The notes under the pieces are model-generated. The model saw only the letters and a list, made by a program, of their open reading frames with translations. It did not search any database and had not been told where the DNA came from. A stretch of DNA of 64,000 nucleotides. Source: Gracilimonas sp965227215 (GTDB lineage: Bacteria > Bacteroidota > Rhodothermia > Balneolales > Balneolaceae). The first letter of the stretch is position 1. The number at the start of each line of letters is the position of its first letter. The DNA lies in the NCBI GenBank assembly GCA_965227215.1, contig OZ245729.1:1984001-2048000 (forward strand). The letters are read 5' to 3'. Shown one piece after another: positions 44,129-53,378 of this stretch. The position numbers and the translations under genes are program-made.

Positions 44129-45313
44129 ATGATCAGATATATAACAGCCGGAGAATCACACGGTCCCTCGCTAACGGGAATTGTAGAGGGTGTTCCGGCA
44201 GGTTTGCCTCTCACGGAAGAAGAAATTGCCACCCACCTTGTACGTAGGCAGCAGGGATATGGGCGCGGCGGTCGTATGGCTTTTGAGAAAGACTTTGCTA
44301 CCATCAGTTCCGGGCTGAGGTTTGGAAAAACCATGGGCGGGCCCATAGCGATGAGCATGCCAAACCGGGCTTTTGAAAAAGATGATGCCGGCTGGCCAAC
44401 CGTGATGAACAAAAAAGAAGAGGCAGAAGGAATAGAGAAAATAACCCTTCCCCGCCCCGGACATGCCGATTTGGTAGGAGCACAGAAATATAAATTTGAC
44501 GACATTCGCCCGGTCATAGAACGCTCGAGTGCTCGTGAAACAGCCATGCGTGTTGCTTGCTGCAGTGTTGCTCGCAAGTTTTTAAAACACTTCGGAATCG
44601 AGATTGGCGGGCATGTGTTGAGAATTGGTTCTGTCGGGTTTGAAGGTTGGGATGAGGTTAGGTCTATGGCCGACCCGCTGGCAACCAAAGGGGCTGAAGC
44701 CATTTATAAAGCAGCCGACGAGTCAGATGTACGCTGTCTGGATGAAGAATTATCAGAACAGATGAGAGAAGAAATTAAAGTCCGCCGGAAAGAGGGTTCC
44801 TCCCTTGGCGGTATTTATGAAATTGTGATTACCGGGCTACCTGTTGGATTGGGCAGCTATGTTCATTGGGATCGTAAACTGGATGGTCAGCTTGCGCAGG
44901 CTATTATGTCTACTCAGGCAATGAAAGGTGTGGAAATCGGGCTTGGGTTTGAAGCCGGTCACCGCCCGGGTCATGAAGTTCACGACGAAATCACCTACGA
45001 AAATAACAGCTTTGGACGCCGCACCAATCGAATGGGAGGTATTGAAGGCGGAATGAGTACCGGGATGCCAATCATACTTCGCGGGGTGATGAAGCCTATT
45101 CCAACCATGCTGAACCCGTTGAGTACCGTGGACATGAAAACCAAGGAAGAAACCGAAACCCGGTACGAGCGTTCGGATGTTTGTGCACTGCCAAGAGCAG
45201 TGGTAGTTGCCGAGAGCGTACTTGCCCCGGTGCTTGCTAATGCTTTCCTGGAGAAGTTTGGCGGCGACTCCATCGAAGATATCGAAGCAAACTTTAAGGC
45301 TGCTGCACAATGA
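44129..45313 (+). CDS. aroC: Chorismate synthase
   Basis: A 394-residue FMN-dependent enzyme that makes chorismate from EPSP. Signatures are AGESHGPSLTGIVEGVPAGL, RGGRMAFEKD and RSSARETAMRVA. Length is normal. Its stop overlaps the TPR gene by 4 bp (ATGA). The 174-bp gap before it (43955-44128) holds no recognised element beyond a 29-codon ORF of doubtful meaning at 44026. Confidence 0.96.
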   Translation: MIRYITAGESHGPSLTGIVEGVPAGLPLTEEEIATHLVRRQQGYGRGGRMAFEKDFATISSGLRFGKTMGGPIAMSMPNRAFEKDDAGWPTVMNKKEEAEGIEKITLPRPGHADLVGAQKYKFDDIRPVIERSSARETAMRVACCSVARKFLKHFGIEIGGHVLRIGSVGFEGWDEVRSMADPLATKGAEAIYKAADESDVRCLDEELSEQMREEIKVRRKEGSSLGGIYEIVITGLPVGLGSYVHWDRKLDGQLAQAIMSTQAMKGVEIGLGFEAGHRPGHEVHDEITYENNSFGRRTNRMGGIEGGMSTGMPIILRGVMKPIPTMLNPLSTVDMKTKEETETRYERSDVCALPRAVVVAESVLAPVLANAFLEKFGGDSIEDIEANFKAAAQ

Positions 45314-45642
45314 GTTCACGAATTTCCACGTTGGCACAAAAAGTGAGAGAAAACCCCGATGACTCTTTCTACAAGTTTGCTCTTGCGTTGGAAATGCTGA
45401 AAATTGATGAGACTTCCAAAGCCCGGGTCTTGTTTGAGGCCGTCAGAAACAGCGACCCGGATTATGTGGGGGTGTATTATCACCTTGCAAAGTTGTACGA
45501 AACGATGAACGAGAACAAAAAAGCACTCGAGACCTATAAAGAGGGTATCAAAGTAGCCGAAGCTCAGAACGACAATCATACAAAGTCGGAGCTGTCCGGG
45601 GCATTACTGAATCTTGAAATCGAAATGGACGAACAGTCATGA
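45310..45642 (+). CDS. TPR-repeat protein
   Basis: A 110-residue helical protein with two tetratricopeptide-like units (DDSFYKFALALEMLKIDETSK and VGVYYHLAKLYETMNENKKALETYKEG). No signal peptide. It overlaps aroC and the LysM gene by 4 bp each, so it is translated in the operon. It may bind a partner in cell-wall work, but this is inferred from position only. Confidence 0.75.
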   Translation: MSSRISTLAQKVRENPDDSFYKFALALEMLKIDETSKARVLFEAVRNSDPDYVGVYYHLAKLYETMNENKKALETYKEGIKVAEAQNDNHTKSELSGALLNLEIEMDEQS

Positions 45643-46634
45643 AGAACACATCAGCTTTTCTGAAAAAACTATCTGCATTATTCGTTGTGATGCTTTTTAC
45701 CGGAGCGAGCTTGGTTGCGCAGGAACGCGCAACCTACCAGGTTAAACAAGGGGACACGCTCTATGGGATTTCGAAAAAGCTGAACGTAACCATTGCCGAG
45801 CTAAAGCAATGGAATGAACTTTCCGGAAACGAAATTGAACTTGGCCAGGAGTTGATTTACTTCACCCAAAATGAAGAAGAGGCACAAACAGAGCGACCGA
45901 CTGAGGAAGAGCATTCTGATCCGCTGGTAAATCAGGCTTCTGAGTCACAAAATGTGTTTTACATTGTAAAAAGCGGGGATACGCTGTATCAAATTGCCCG
46001 GGACCATAATATGACGGTTGACCAGCTTCGGGAGCTAAATAACATTTCGGGTTCTGCTTTGAGCATTGGCCAGCGACTGGCGGTGAAGAAAAAAGTAAGT
46101 GCGGCTCCATCTGTTTCTGAATTTTCCGAAGAGTCATCACCACAGGGGGTGTTTTCCGTTTATGAAGTACAGCAGGGTGAAGGTTTAAAGGATCTGCTGT
46201 CAAAATTTAAGATGACGGAAAGGGAGTTTCAGTCATTAAACCCTGAGCTGCAACTAAACTTATTAGCAGAAGGGCAAGAGGTAACTGTGCTGCTTCCTCC
46301 GTCCCGAAAGTATGAGAACCCCTATTTACAGAAAGCAAACCTTCAGGATTTAGGAGAGGTGAATGTAATTAAGTATGAGGAATCTGAGGTAGGCGAAACA
46401 ACCACAAATGGAGAGCTTTACGACCAGGAAGCTCTAACGGCAGCACATTCTAATATTGCGTTGGGGAGCATCATTTTTGTTGAGAATACTCAAACCGGAA
46501 ATGGACTGTATGTTCGGGTTAACGACCGTATAACAGGGGCGGGACTGAAACTTTCAGGGAAAGCATTTAGTACACTCAGGCTCGATGAATCCAGCCGGCC
46601 TGCTGTAACTATTTACACGGAAATAAATGACTAA
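45639..46634 (+). CDS. LysM x3 plus RlpA-like double-psi beta-barrel protein
   Basis: A 331-residue exported protein. After a signal peptide (to about residue 28) there are three LysM domains (YQVKQGDTLYGISKKLNVTI, YIVKSGDTLYQIARDHNMTV, YEVQQGEGLKDLLSKFKMTE). A C-terminal RlpA-like double-psi barrel follows (TTNGELYDQEALTAAHSNI with VRVNDRITGAG). It probably binds and may cleave peptidoglycan; the catalytic Asp of RlpA glycan hydrolases may be the ND in VNDR. It overlaps the next gene by 8 bp. Confidence 0.85.
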   Translation: MKNTSAFLKKLSALFVVMLFTGASLVAQERATYQVKQGDTLYGISKKLNVTIAELKQWNELSGNEIELGQELIYFTQNEEEAQTERPTEEEHSDPLVNQASESQNVFYIVKSGDTLYQIARDHNMTVDQLRELNNISGSALSIGQRLAVKKKVSAAPSVSEFSEESSPQGVFSVYEVQQGEGLKDLLSKFKMTEREFQSLNPELQLNLLAEGQEVTVLLPPSRKYENPYLQKANLQDLGEVNVIKYEESEVGETTTNGELYDQEALTAAHSNIALGSIIFVENTQTGNGLYVRVNDRITGAGLKLSGKAFSTLRLDESSRPAVTIYTEIND

Positions 46635-47352
46635 CCCTGTTAAATCATATTTTGAGAACACCAATACCTTACTCTATAGCTTCCTTGTAAGCTTACCCCT
46701 GTTTTTGCTCTATGAGCTTTTGATTGTGATTTCACAGCCCGTAGGAGATTCCATAGTTCGGATTAGTGTAGATGTCTGGATCAAAAGCCTGTTTACCTAC
46801 CTGGGGGTAAATGCAGTCTCATTCTCTTTGTTGGTTGTTGTGCTTATCGGGCTTTTTATTGTATATAAAGAGCGAGAACGACTGAAAACCCTTCGCTTTT
46901 CTTACTTTCCGGTTTTGATTCTTGAGTCTACCCTTTATGCTATAGTTGTGGCCTTTATCAGCCAGTCTCTGGTATCATTAATATTGAATATCGCTGCCTC
47001 AGACCCAATCAGCAGTTTGTCTGTTACACAACAATTAGCTCTTTCTTTGGGTGCGGGTTTATATGAAGAATTATTCTTCAGAGTGATTCTTGTAACGCTA
47101 TTTATACTGCTTTTCACAAAAGTTTTTGGGAAAAAGTGGGCTGGGGTGACCGCTGCTGTGGTGCTTTCGGCACTGTTATTCTCTGCGGTACATTATGTTG
47201 GCTCAATGGGAGATGCATTTACATTAGGCTCTTTTTTATATCGGTTTTTATTTGGTTTAATACTGAATGGAATTTATGTTTGGAGAGGATTTGGTGTGGC
47301 GGCCTGGACTCACGCTATTTACGACATCATGGTAATTGCTTTCTTGTCGTAA
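46627..47352 (+). CDS. CPBP family intramembrane protease
   Basis: A 241-residue protein with about seven membrane helices. The Abi/CPBP motif appears as GLYEELFFRVILV (EExxxR) near residue 144 and AVHYVG near residue 190. Such proteases are related to the type II CAAX prenyl endopeptidase group. It is the last gene of the aroC operon. The 149-bp gap after it contains nothing recognised. Confidence 0.9.
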   Translation: MTNPVKSYFENTNTLLYSFLVSLPLFLLYELLIVISQPVGDSIVRISVDVWIKSLFTYLGVNAVSFSLLVVVLIGLFIVYKERERLKTLRFSYFPVLILESTLYAIVVAFISQSLVSLILNIAASDPISSLSVTQQLALSLGAGLYEELFFRVILVTLFILLFTKVFGKKWAGVTAAVVLSALLFSAVHYVGSMGDAFTLGSFLYRFLFGLILNGIYVWRGFGVAAWTHAIYDIMVIAFLS

Positions 47353-47501
47353 GTAAGATATTGGTTAATGGGTCCATCAATACAATCTATTTAACATTAA
47401 AGCACTCTTTAGGTAGTATTGGCAATCCGAAGAGGATAAAAAAGCGTAACAATAATAGTAGATACGCTTGTTAGTTATTGAAATAATTAAGGGATGGTTG
47501 A

Positions 47502-48077
47502 ATGTCTCAATTGACGAGAGATGAAAAGCAGAAGCAGAAGGATTTCGATGAAGAGATTATACCTCACATGGATGCGTTGTATAATTTTGCCCTTCGACTG
47601 ACTACTGACCCCAACGATGCGGAAGATCTCGTTCAGGACACTATTGTAAAAGCCTATCGTTTTTTTAGCAGTTATGAGAAAGGGACCAACGCCAAAGCGT
47701 GGATGTTCCGTATTCTTAAGAACTCCTTCATCAATAATTACCGGAAGACTTCAAAAAAGCCTTCGCAAGTAGATTATGATGAAGTTTCCTCTTATTACGA
47801 ATCTATAAGAGCGGAACGCACAGAAACTTCTGATCTGGAAAGCCTGATGTTCCGGGAGATGATGGATGATGACCTTTCCCATGCGTTGAAACGTCTGCCT
47901 GAAGATTTCCGAACGGTAGTGCTACTCTGTGATGTGGATGGATATACCTATGAGGAGATCGCCAACATGCTGGATGTGCCGATAGGAACTATTCGTTCGA
48001 GGTTGCATCGTGGCCGAAACCTTCTGAAAACAGAATTGCTGGAGTACGCTAAAAAGCGTGGCTATACCGGCGATTGA
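47502..48077 (+). CDS. ECF-type RNA polymerase sigma factor
   Basis: A 191-residue sigma-70 factor with region 2 (ALRLTTDPNDAEDLVQDTIV and then WMFRILKNSFINNYRK) and region 4 (CDVDGYTYEEIANMLDVPIG then TIRSRLHRGRNLL). It resembles SigR/RpoE-like ECF factors of the group that controls stress genes. No anti-sigma factor gene is adjacent. Its 3' end overlaps the convergent kinase gene by 16 bp. Confidence 0.93.
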   Translation: MSQLTRDEKQKQKDFDEEIIPHMDALYNFALRLTTDPNDAEDLVQDTIVKAYRFFSSYEKGTNAKAWMFRILKNSFINNYRKTSKKPSQVDYDEVSSYYESIRAERTETSDLESLMFREMMDDDLSHALKRLPEDFRTVVLLCDVDGYTYEEIANMLDVPIGTIRSRLHRGRNLLKTELLEYAKKRGYTGD

Positions 48078-49399
48078 TCTAACATCGGATATACCTCTTC
48101 TTCACTTTTCTCGATATTCAATGTAACCCGCATTGTGGTTCCCTCATTAAGCTCTGAGCGTAACACAAACACGCTGCCATTATGGTAATCTTCAATAATG
48201 CGCTTGGTAAGGCTTAAGCCCAGCCCCCATCCTCTCTTTTTTGTGCTGAATCCGGGCTTGAATATATTTTTCACGTTTTGAATTTCGATTCCGCCCCCCG
48301 AATCTTCTATGTCGATGATAACTTCACCCTCCTGTACTTTAGATATAACCGAAATGTAAGCTTCCTTTTCAATGCCTTTAAGCGAATCCATGGCATTTTT
48401 AACAAGGTTCTCTATGGCCCACTGAAGTAGTTCGGGATTGGTTTTTACTCTGGCAGTGGCATTTAGGTCTTTTCGTACCTCAATGGCTTTTCCCAAACGG
48501 GGCAGCCGGCGTTCCATATAAACCATCACCTGTTCAAGGATGGGTTGAATGTCCATGGTTTTCAGCTCGGGCTCAGAGCCGATTTTCCCAAAACGTTCTG
48601 CCACTCCGCGAAGGCGTTGAATATCCTTTTCTATTTCGTTGGCAATATTGGTGGCCGTTTCTTCGTAGCGGTATTCATCTTTCAGCAACTGTAGCCATCC
48701 GTACAAACTGGAAATGGGTGTTCCTAACTGGTGAGCCGCTTCTTTAGCCATCCCAACCCATAAATTGGATTGTTCCGACCGGGTGATACTACGATAGGTT
48801 GTATATCCGATTCCCAATAACAAACCGAGTAGCAAAATCTGGATGTATGGAAAATAGCGCAGCATCTGTACCGTCGGGCTTTCCCCATAATACACGAACT
48901 GCGTCATTTGTCGTTTCTCATCGCCAATCACAAAGTCGATGGGACTGTTCAGGCTTTTGAATTCGCGAACCAGCTCATCCCTTTTCTGTTCTGAAGCCAT
49001 AGTCAGAGAATCGATATTACGCTGATGTAATATCACATCCTGAGAATCAATAACAATGGTGGGGATTTTAAACCGGTCTTCCAGGATAATTTCTTCCGTA
49101 ACAAAATCAGAGGAATTCCGGGTAGTTTCTGCATCTTCGATCAGGCTGATGACACTGTCAGGAACTTCTTCAATTCCTTCAAGGATACTGATGGCCTTTA
49201 GCAGCATGGTGCTGGCCTGTTCATCCACAGGCTGGCTGTTAAATTCAATGGCCCGGGTCCACAGCTCCACACTCGCACGTTCCTGTTCCAGGATTTTGGT
49301 AACCAGGTATTGATTGTAAACCACCGATCCTACGCCCAGAAAGATGAGCAGGAGCACAAGTATGAGCTTAATCCTGTTGGATGGAACAAAGAGTTTCAT
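48062..49399 (-). CDS. Membrane sensor histidine kinase
   Basis: A 445-residue kinase with transmembrane helices near residues 9-31 and 182-200 and a periplasmic sensor between them. The H-box is MAKEAAHQLGTPISSLYGWL, of the HAxQLGTP type, with His near residue 216. N-box NLVKNAMDS and G-box KRGWGLGLSLTKRIIED follow. No response regulator is adjacent. Start is ATG at 49399; 16 further upstream codons overlap the clpX terminator and are less likely. Confidence 0.9.
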   Translation of the reverse strand: MKLFVPSNRIKLILVLLLIFLGVGSVVYNQYLVTKILEQERASVELWTRAIEFNSQPVDEQASTMLLKAISILEGIEEVPDSVISLIEDAETTRNSSDFVTEEIILEDRFKIPTIVIDSQDVILHQRNIDSLTMASEQKRDELVREFKSLNSPIDFVIGDEKRQMTQFVYYGESPTVQMLRYFPYIQILLLGLLLGIGYTTYRSITRSEQSNLWVGMAKEAAHQLGTPISSLYGWLQLLKDEYRYEETATNIANEIEKDIQRLRGVAERFGKIGSEPELKTMDIQPILEQVMVYMERRLPRLGKAIEVRKDLNATARVKTNPELLQWAIENLVKNAMDSLKGIEKEAYISVISKVQEGEVIIDIEDSGGGIEIQNVKNIFKPGFSTKKRGWGLGLSLTKRIIEDYHNGSVFVLRSELNEGTTMRVTLNIEKSEEEVYPMLDQSPV

Positions 49400-49445
49400 A
49401 ATAGAAGAATCATTCTTTGGCTGAATATAGGAAAGCAGCGTAAAC

Positions 49446-49472
49446 AAAAAAGCCTCTCTGAAAAGAGAGGCT
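49446..49472 (-). terminator. Intrinsic terminator after clpX
   Basis: On the minus strand AGCCTCTCT-TTTC-AGAGAGGCT forms a 9-bp stem followed by T6. It ends the tig-clpP-clpX unit. Confidence 0.92.
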
Positions 49473-49477
49473 GATGC

Positions 49478-50731
49478 TTAAGCGGAAGCTTTTTGTTTTT
49501 CGTAAACCGGAGGAGCTTGTTTTTCGATGGTCTCCTCAGTAATTACGCATCGTGCAATATTCTTCATAGATGGAAGCGTGAACATGATGTCTAACATGGC
49601 GGCTTCCATGATGGAGCGCAATCCACGTGCTCCTGTTTTCCGCGCTTTGGCTTTCTTGACGATTGCCTTCAGCGCATCTTCTTCAATTTCGAGTTCAACG
49701 TCTTCCATGTTAAACAACTTTTTATACTGCTTAACAAGAGCGTTTTTCGGAGTCTGAAGAATATCGAGCATAGCATCATCCGAAAGCTCGTGCAATCCAC
49801 AGATAACAGGTAATCGACCGATCAGCTCGGGAATGAGCCCAAAATGCTGCAGGTCTTCCGGTTCAACATGAGTAAAAATTTCAGGGTCTTCTTTATTGAA
49901 CTTAACCTGGTCGGTAGCATTAAAGCCCATCACGGTTGTGGAAAGTCGACGAGAAATAATTTCTTCCAATCCTGAAAAAGCACCACCGCAAATAAAAAGG
50001 ATGTTAGCGGTATCCAGCTGGATAAAACTCTGCTCTGGATGCTTTCTTCCACCTTTTGGCGGAATATTGGCTACAGTTCCTTCTAAAATCTTCAATAAAG
50101 CCTGCTGAACGCCCTCTCCGCTTACATCGCGGGTAATAGAGGGGTTATCACTCTTGCGGGCTACTTTATCCACTTCATCGATATATACGATTCCACGCTT
50201 GGCGCGTTCAACATCGTAATCGGCAGCTTGTAACAAGTTGCTTAGAATGCTTTCCACATCTTCACCCACATAGCCGGCTTCCGTTAAAACAGTAGCATCA
50301 GCAATGGTGAAAGGAACGTCGATGATCTTGGCAAGTGTGCGAGCCAACAACGTTTTACCGCTACCGGTAGGGCCAAGCAACATGATGTTGGATTTTTCAA
50401 TCTGTGTATCGTCAATTTCAGCTGTTTCAGCAGAAATACGCTTGTAGTGATTGTAAACAGCTACAGAAAGAGTTTTTTTAGCAAGCTCCTGACCGATAAC
50501 GTAATCGTCGAGTTTGTTCTTAATCTCGACCGGCTTCAGCATTGGCTTGTAGCTTTTTTCCCGGCGGCGTGCCAGAGATGCCAAATCACTTTGGATAATA
50601 CTGGAGGCGTCTTCTACACAACGATCGCAGATATAAACGCCGGGACCGGCTACCATACTGTTCACTTCCAGGCTCGAACGGCTGCAAAATGAGCAGTGTA
50701 CTATATCACTATTTTTCTCTTTGTCGCTCAT
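49478..50731 (-). CDS. clpX: ATP-dependent Clp protease ATP-binding subunit ClpX
   Basis: A 417-residue AAA+ unfoldase. The N-terminal C4 zinc domain is CSFCSR with YICDRCVED. Walker A LLGPTGSGKTLLARTLA, Walker B YIDEVDKVAR and the arginine-finger region IGRLPVICGL follow. It unfolds substrates for ClpP, whose gene lies 28 bp upstream. Confidence 0.97.
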   Translation of the reverse strand: MSDKEKNSDIVHCSFCSRSSLEVNSMVAGPGVYICDRCVEDASSIIQSDLASLARRREKSYKPMLKPVEIKNKLDDYVIGQELAKKTLSVAVYNHYKRISAETAEIDDTQIEKSNIMLLGPTGSGKTLLARTLAKIIDVPFTIADATVLTEAGYVGEDVESILSNLLQAADYDVERAKRGIVYIDEVDKVARKSDNPSITRDVSGEGVQQALLKILEGTVANIPPKGGRKHPEQSFIQLDTANILFICGGAFSGLEEIISRRLSTTVMGFNATDQVKFNKEDPEIFTHVEPEDLQHFGLIPELIGRLPVICGLHELSDDAMLDILQTPKNALVKQYKKLFNMEDVELEIEEDALKAIVKKAKARKTGARGLRSIMEAAMLDIMFTLPSMKNIARCVITEETIEKQAPPVYEKQKASA

Positions 50732-50759
50732 AACAAGCTAAATTTAATGAAAATGCCGT

Positions 50760-51413
50760 TTATTTGGAATCCGCAGATTTGTTAAGCACATTGTCTACCA
50801 ATCCGTAGTCTTTTGCTTCCTGAGCTGTCATCCACTTGTTACGGTCAGAATCTTCCATCACCTGCTCAACAGACTTTCCGCTGTGGTCAGCAAGAATTTG
50901 GCTTAATTCCTTTTTAACCCGGATGATCTCTTTGGCTTCAATCTCGATGTCGCTTGCCTGACCGCGGGTTCCGCCCAAAGGCTGGTGAATCATAACGCGG
51001 GAGTGTGGCAGACAACTTCTTTTTCCGGCGGTACCGGCTGTTAGTAACACGGCACCCATACTTGCGGCCATACCCATGCAGGTAGTGGCTACATCGCATT
51101 TAATGTGCTGAATGGTGTCGTAGATTGCCAAGCCGGCAGAAACAACACCACCCGGACTGTTAATGTAGAAATTAATGTCTTTCTCAGGATCTTCAGACTC
51201 GAGGAACAACAACTGAGCCATAATGGAGCTGGCTACGGTATCATTTACCGGCGACCCAAGTATCACAATCCGATCTTTAAGCAGTCGCGAATAAATGTCG
51301 TACGCACGTTCGCCGCGGCTGGTGGTTTCCACAACCATGGGTACAAGATTGTTTTGTACCGGTTGTACAGAGTCTAAATTCGGGTCTTCAAATAGCGGTT
51401 GATCAGATATCAT
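50760..51413 (-). CDS. clpP: ATP-dependent Clp protease proteolytic subunit ClpP
   Basis: A 217-residue serine protease with Ser in GMAASMGAVLLTAG, His in RVMIHQPLGGTRGQ and Asp in EDSDRNKWMTAQEA. The propeptide-like N-terminal 20 residues are typical. It lies 18 bp after tig and 28 bp before clpX. Confidence 0.97.
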   Translation of the reverse strand: MISDQPLFEDPNLDSVQPVQNNLVPMVVETTSRGERAYDIYSRLLKDRIVILGSPVNDTVASSIMAQLLFLESEDPEKDINFYINSPGGVVSAGLAIYDTIQHIKCDVATTCMGMAASMGAVLLTAGTAGKRSCLPHSRVMIHQPLGGTRGQASDIEIEAKEIIRVKKELSQILADHSGKSVEQVMEDSDRNKWMTAQEAKDYGLVDNVLNKSADSK

Positions 51414-51431
51414 AATGTCCTGGATGATCGG

Positions 51432-52715
51432 TTATTTTTTCTTCTTCTTGTCGTCTTTCTTTTCCTGAAGTTCGCGGTATTTCTCTTTGCTGATTTCTTT
51501 GGTTTTCACCTTGTCCTGCAAAATATCAAATACTTTCTCTTCACGGATGCTGCTGCGAAGTTGTTCAAGCATCTGTGGCTGTTGTGCATAATACTGCTTC
51601 AGCTGATCTACAGGCATGCCGTACTGCGCAGCCTGACCTGCGAGATGCTCGTCGATATCTTCGGGTTTTATTTCGATATCTTCAAATGTTTCTTGCAGTT
51701 TTTGGCTGATGAACGACCATTTAGCTTCTCGAACAGCGCGATCCTTCATGCCGGCTTTATATTCTTCTGCATCAAAGTGATCCGGAAGTTCTCCGCCTTG
51801 CTGCTGCTTCAGTTGATCTACATAAGAGCCCTGAATTTGAGCTACGAATGTTTCCGGAACTTCAAAGTCATGTGCTTCAACAAGAGCATCGGCTACATCA
51901 TTCTTGAATAAATCATCCGATGTTTGATCGTAATACTGCTGCATGCGGCTCTTGATGTAACTTTTGAACTCATCCAGGTTCTCCGCTTCGCCGTTACTTT
52001 GATCTTTGATGATGTCGTCCGAGAGCTCGGCTTTGTGCATTTTCTGCACTTTCTTGATGGTAATCTCAAGCTCATCGTCATGATCTCCGTGCGGGATGCT
52101 CATTTCAACAACATCACCGGCTTTTTTGCCTTTCAGGGCTTCCAGAAACTCGGAAGCATCATCTTTCCTAAGATCAATCCGTTGATCTTTGTCTTCATCG
52201 CCGTGGGTTTTAGAAACAACATCTACAAGTACTTGCGTTTCTTCGGAAGCAGCTTCGTCCACGTCTTCCCAGTTTCCTTCCCGCTCCAGGGTTCTCTCTA
52301 CTTCTTCTTCAACCTCTTCATCGGTTACATCGTGAACCATTTTGTTCACCTCAATCTTAGAAAGATCAGCTACATCAATTTCAGGCTTTGATCCGATTTT
52401 GAATTTCACTTCCAGCTCATCGTTCTCCCAGGTAAAATCAACCATTTCAGTTTCGCCAACCGGCTCATACTCAGGTACTACTTCTTTTTCGAATACCTTT
52501 TGGATGATATTACTGATTTCCTCTTGTTCAATCTCTTTGCCAAAACGCTTTTTAACCAAGCCCATTGGAACTTTACCCGGTCGGAATCCCGGTAGCTGAA
52601 TTTGGTATTTGTACTTTTTATATGCTTTGTCGAAATCTTCCTGAAGATCTTCTCTTTTTGCTTTCAGGGTAACTTCTTTATCTACAGATGTGAGCTCTTC
52701 TACAGAAATATCCAC
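51432..52715 (-). CDS. tig: Trigger factor
   Basis: A 427-residue ribosome-associated chaperone. The N-terminal ribosome-binding domain has LPGFRPGKVPMGLVKKRFG. The PPIase-like middle and a long helical C-terminal chaperone domain are followed by a Lys/Glu-rich tail (EKKDDKKKKK). First gene of the tig-clpP-clpX operon, the common bacterial order. Confidence 0.96.
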   Translation of the reverse strand: MDISVEELTSVDKEVTLKAKREDLQEDFDKAYKKYKYQIQLPGFRPGKVPMGLVKKRFGKEIEQEEISNIIQKVFEKEVVPEYEPVGETEMVDFTWENDELEVKFKIGSKPEIDVADLSKIEVNKMVHDVTDEEVEEEVERTLEREGNWEDVDEAASEETQVLVDVVSKTHGDEDKDQRIDLRKDDASEFLEALKGKKAGDVVEMSIPHGDHDDELEITIKKVQKMHKAELSDDIIKDQSNGEAENLDEFKSYIKSRMQQYYDQTSDDLFKNDVADALVEAHDFEVPETFVAQIQGSYVDQLKQQQGGELPDHFDAEEYKAGMKDRAVREAKWSFISQKLQETFEDIEIKPEDIDEHLAGQAAQYGMPVDQLKQYYAQQPQMLEQLRSSIREEKVFDILQDKVKTKEISKEKYRELQEKKDDKKKKK

Positions 52716-52782
52716 GTGTTCTCCGCTTTAATTACTTTTATTCAATAAATGAACAGGATTACAATTATGATTAGGAAGGAAG

Positions 52783-52866
52783 TACGAGAGGGGGGACTCG
52801 AACCCCCACATCGGTTAAGATACTAGATCCTAAATCTAGCGCGTCTACCAATTCCGCCACTCTCGC
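52783..52866 (-). tRNA. tRNA-Leu (anticodon TAG)
   Basis: An 84-nt class II tRNA on the minus strand. Its anticodon stem CTAGA/TCTAG closes the loop TTTAGGA with anticodon TAG. It has a long variable arm and T arm GGGGG-TTCGAGT-CCCCC. The acceptor pairs GCGAGAG with CTCTCGT, and CCA is not encoded. Confidence 0.95.
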
Positions 52867-53020
52867 AAAATTCAGAGCTTGCAAAGATAAGGTTTTCAAT
52901 TTCTGAATTCAACTTTTTACCCATATAAAGTAGTCATCGAACAGACTTAGTAAGCTTTTACAAGCTGAGCGTAAAAAAGCATTGGATATTGGAATTTGAA
53001 ATACTGAATTTTGAATCACT

Positions 53021-53362
53021 ATGTATAAAAATCTACGCCTCCTCTACATCACTACCTCAGATAAAGCAGAAGCTCAAAAAATCGGCCGTAAACTGGTTGA
53101 AGAAAACCTTGTGGCCTGTGCCAATATTTTTGACGGTATGAATTCCATCTATAAATGGAAGGGTAAAGTTCAGGAAGAAAACGAGTGCGTGTTGATTGTG
53201 AAAACCCATTACTCCCGGGTTAAGAAGGTTACCCGTCGCGTGAAAGAAATGCACAGCTATGAAGTACCGGCTGTAGTTTCATTTACCATTACCGAAGATG
53301 AAGGCAATCAGGAATACCTGGAGTGGCTGGAAGAGACATCCAAGCAGCCTTTTGAGCTTTAA
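53021..53362 (+). CDS. cutA: CutA divalent-cation tolerance family protein
   Basis: A 113-residue trimeric CutA protein: TTSDKAEAQKIGRKLVEENLVACANI, split over residues 12-37, and KTHYSRVKKVTRRVKEMHSYEVPAV, with the ending YLEWLEET. The name comes from copper tolerance in E. coli, although the role is debated. It lies alone beside tRNA-Leu. Confidence 0.93.
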   Translation: MYKNLRLLYITTSDKAEAQKIGRKLVEENLVACANIFDGMNSIYKWKGKVQEENECVLIVKTHYSRVKKVTRRVKEMHSYEVPAVVSFTITEDEGNQEYLEWLEETSKQPFEL

Positions 53363-53378
53363 AATTTTCAGAGGCTTT

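Noticed and set aside
44053..44703. 216-codon minus-strand ORF
   Set aside because: It is antisense to aroC and compositionally a mirror of its codons.
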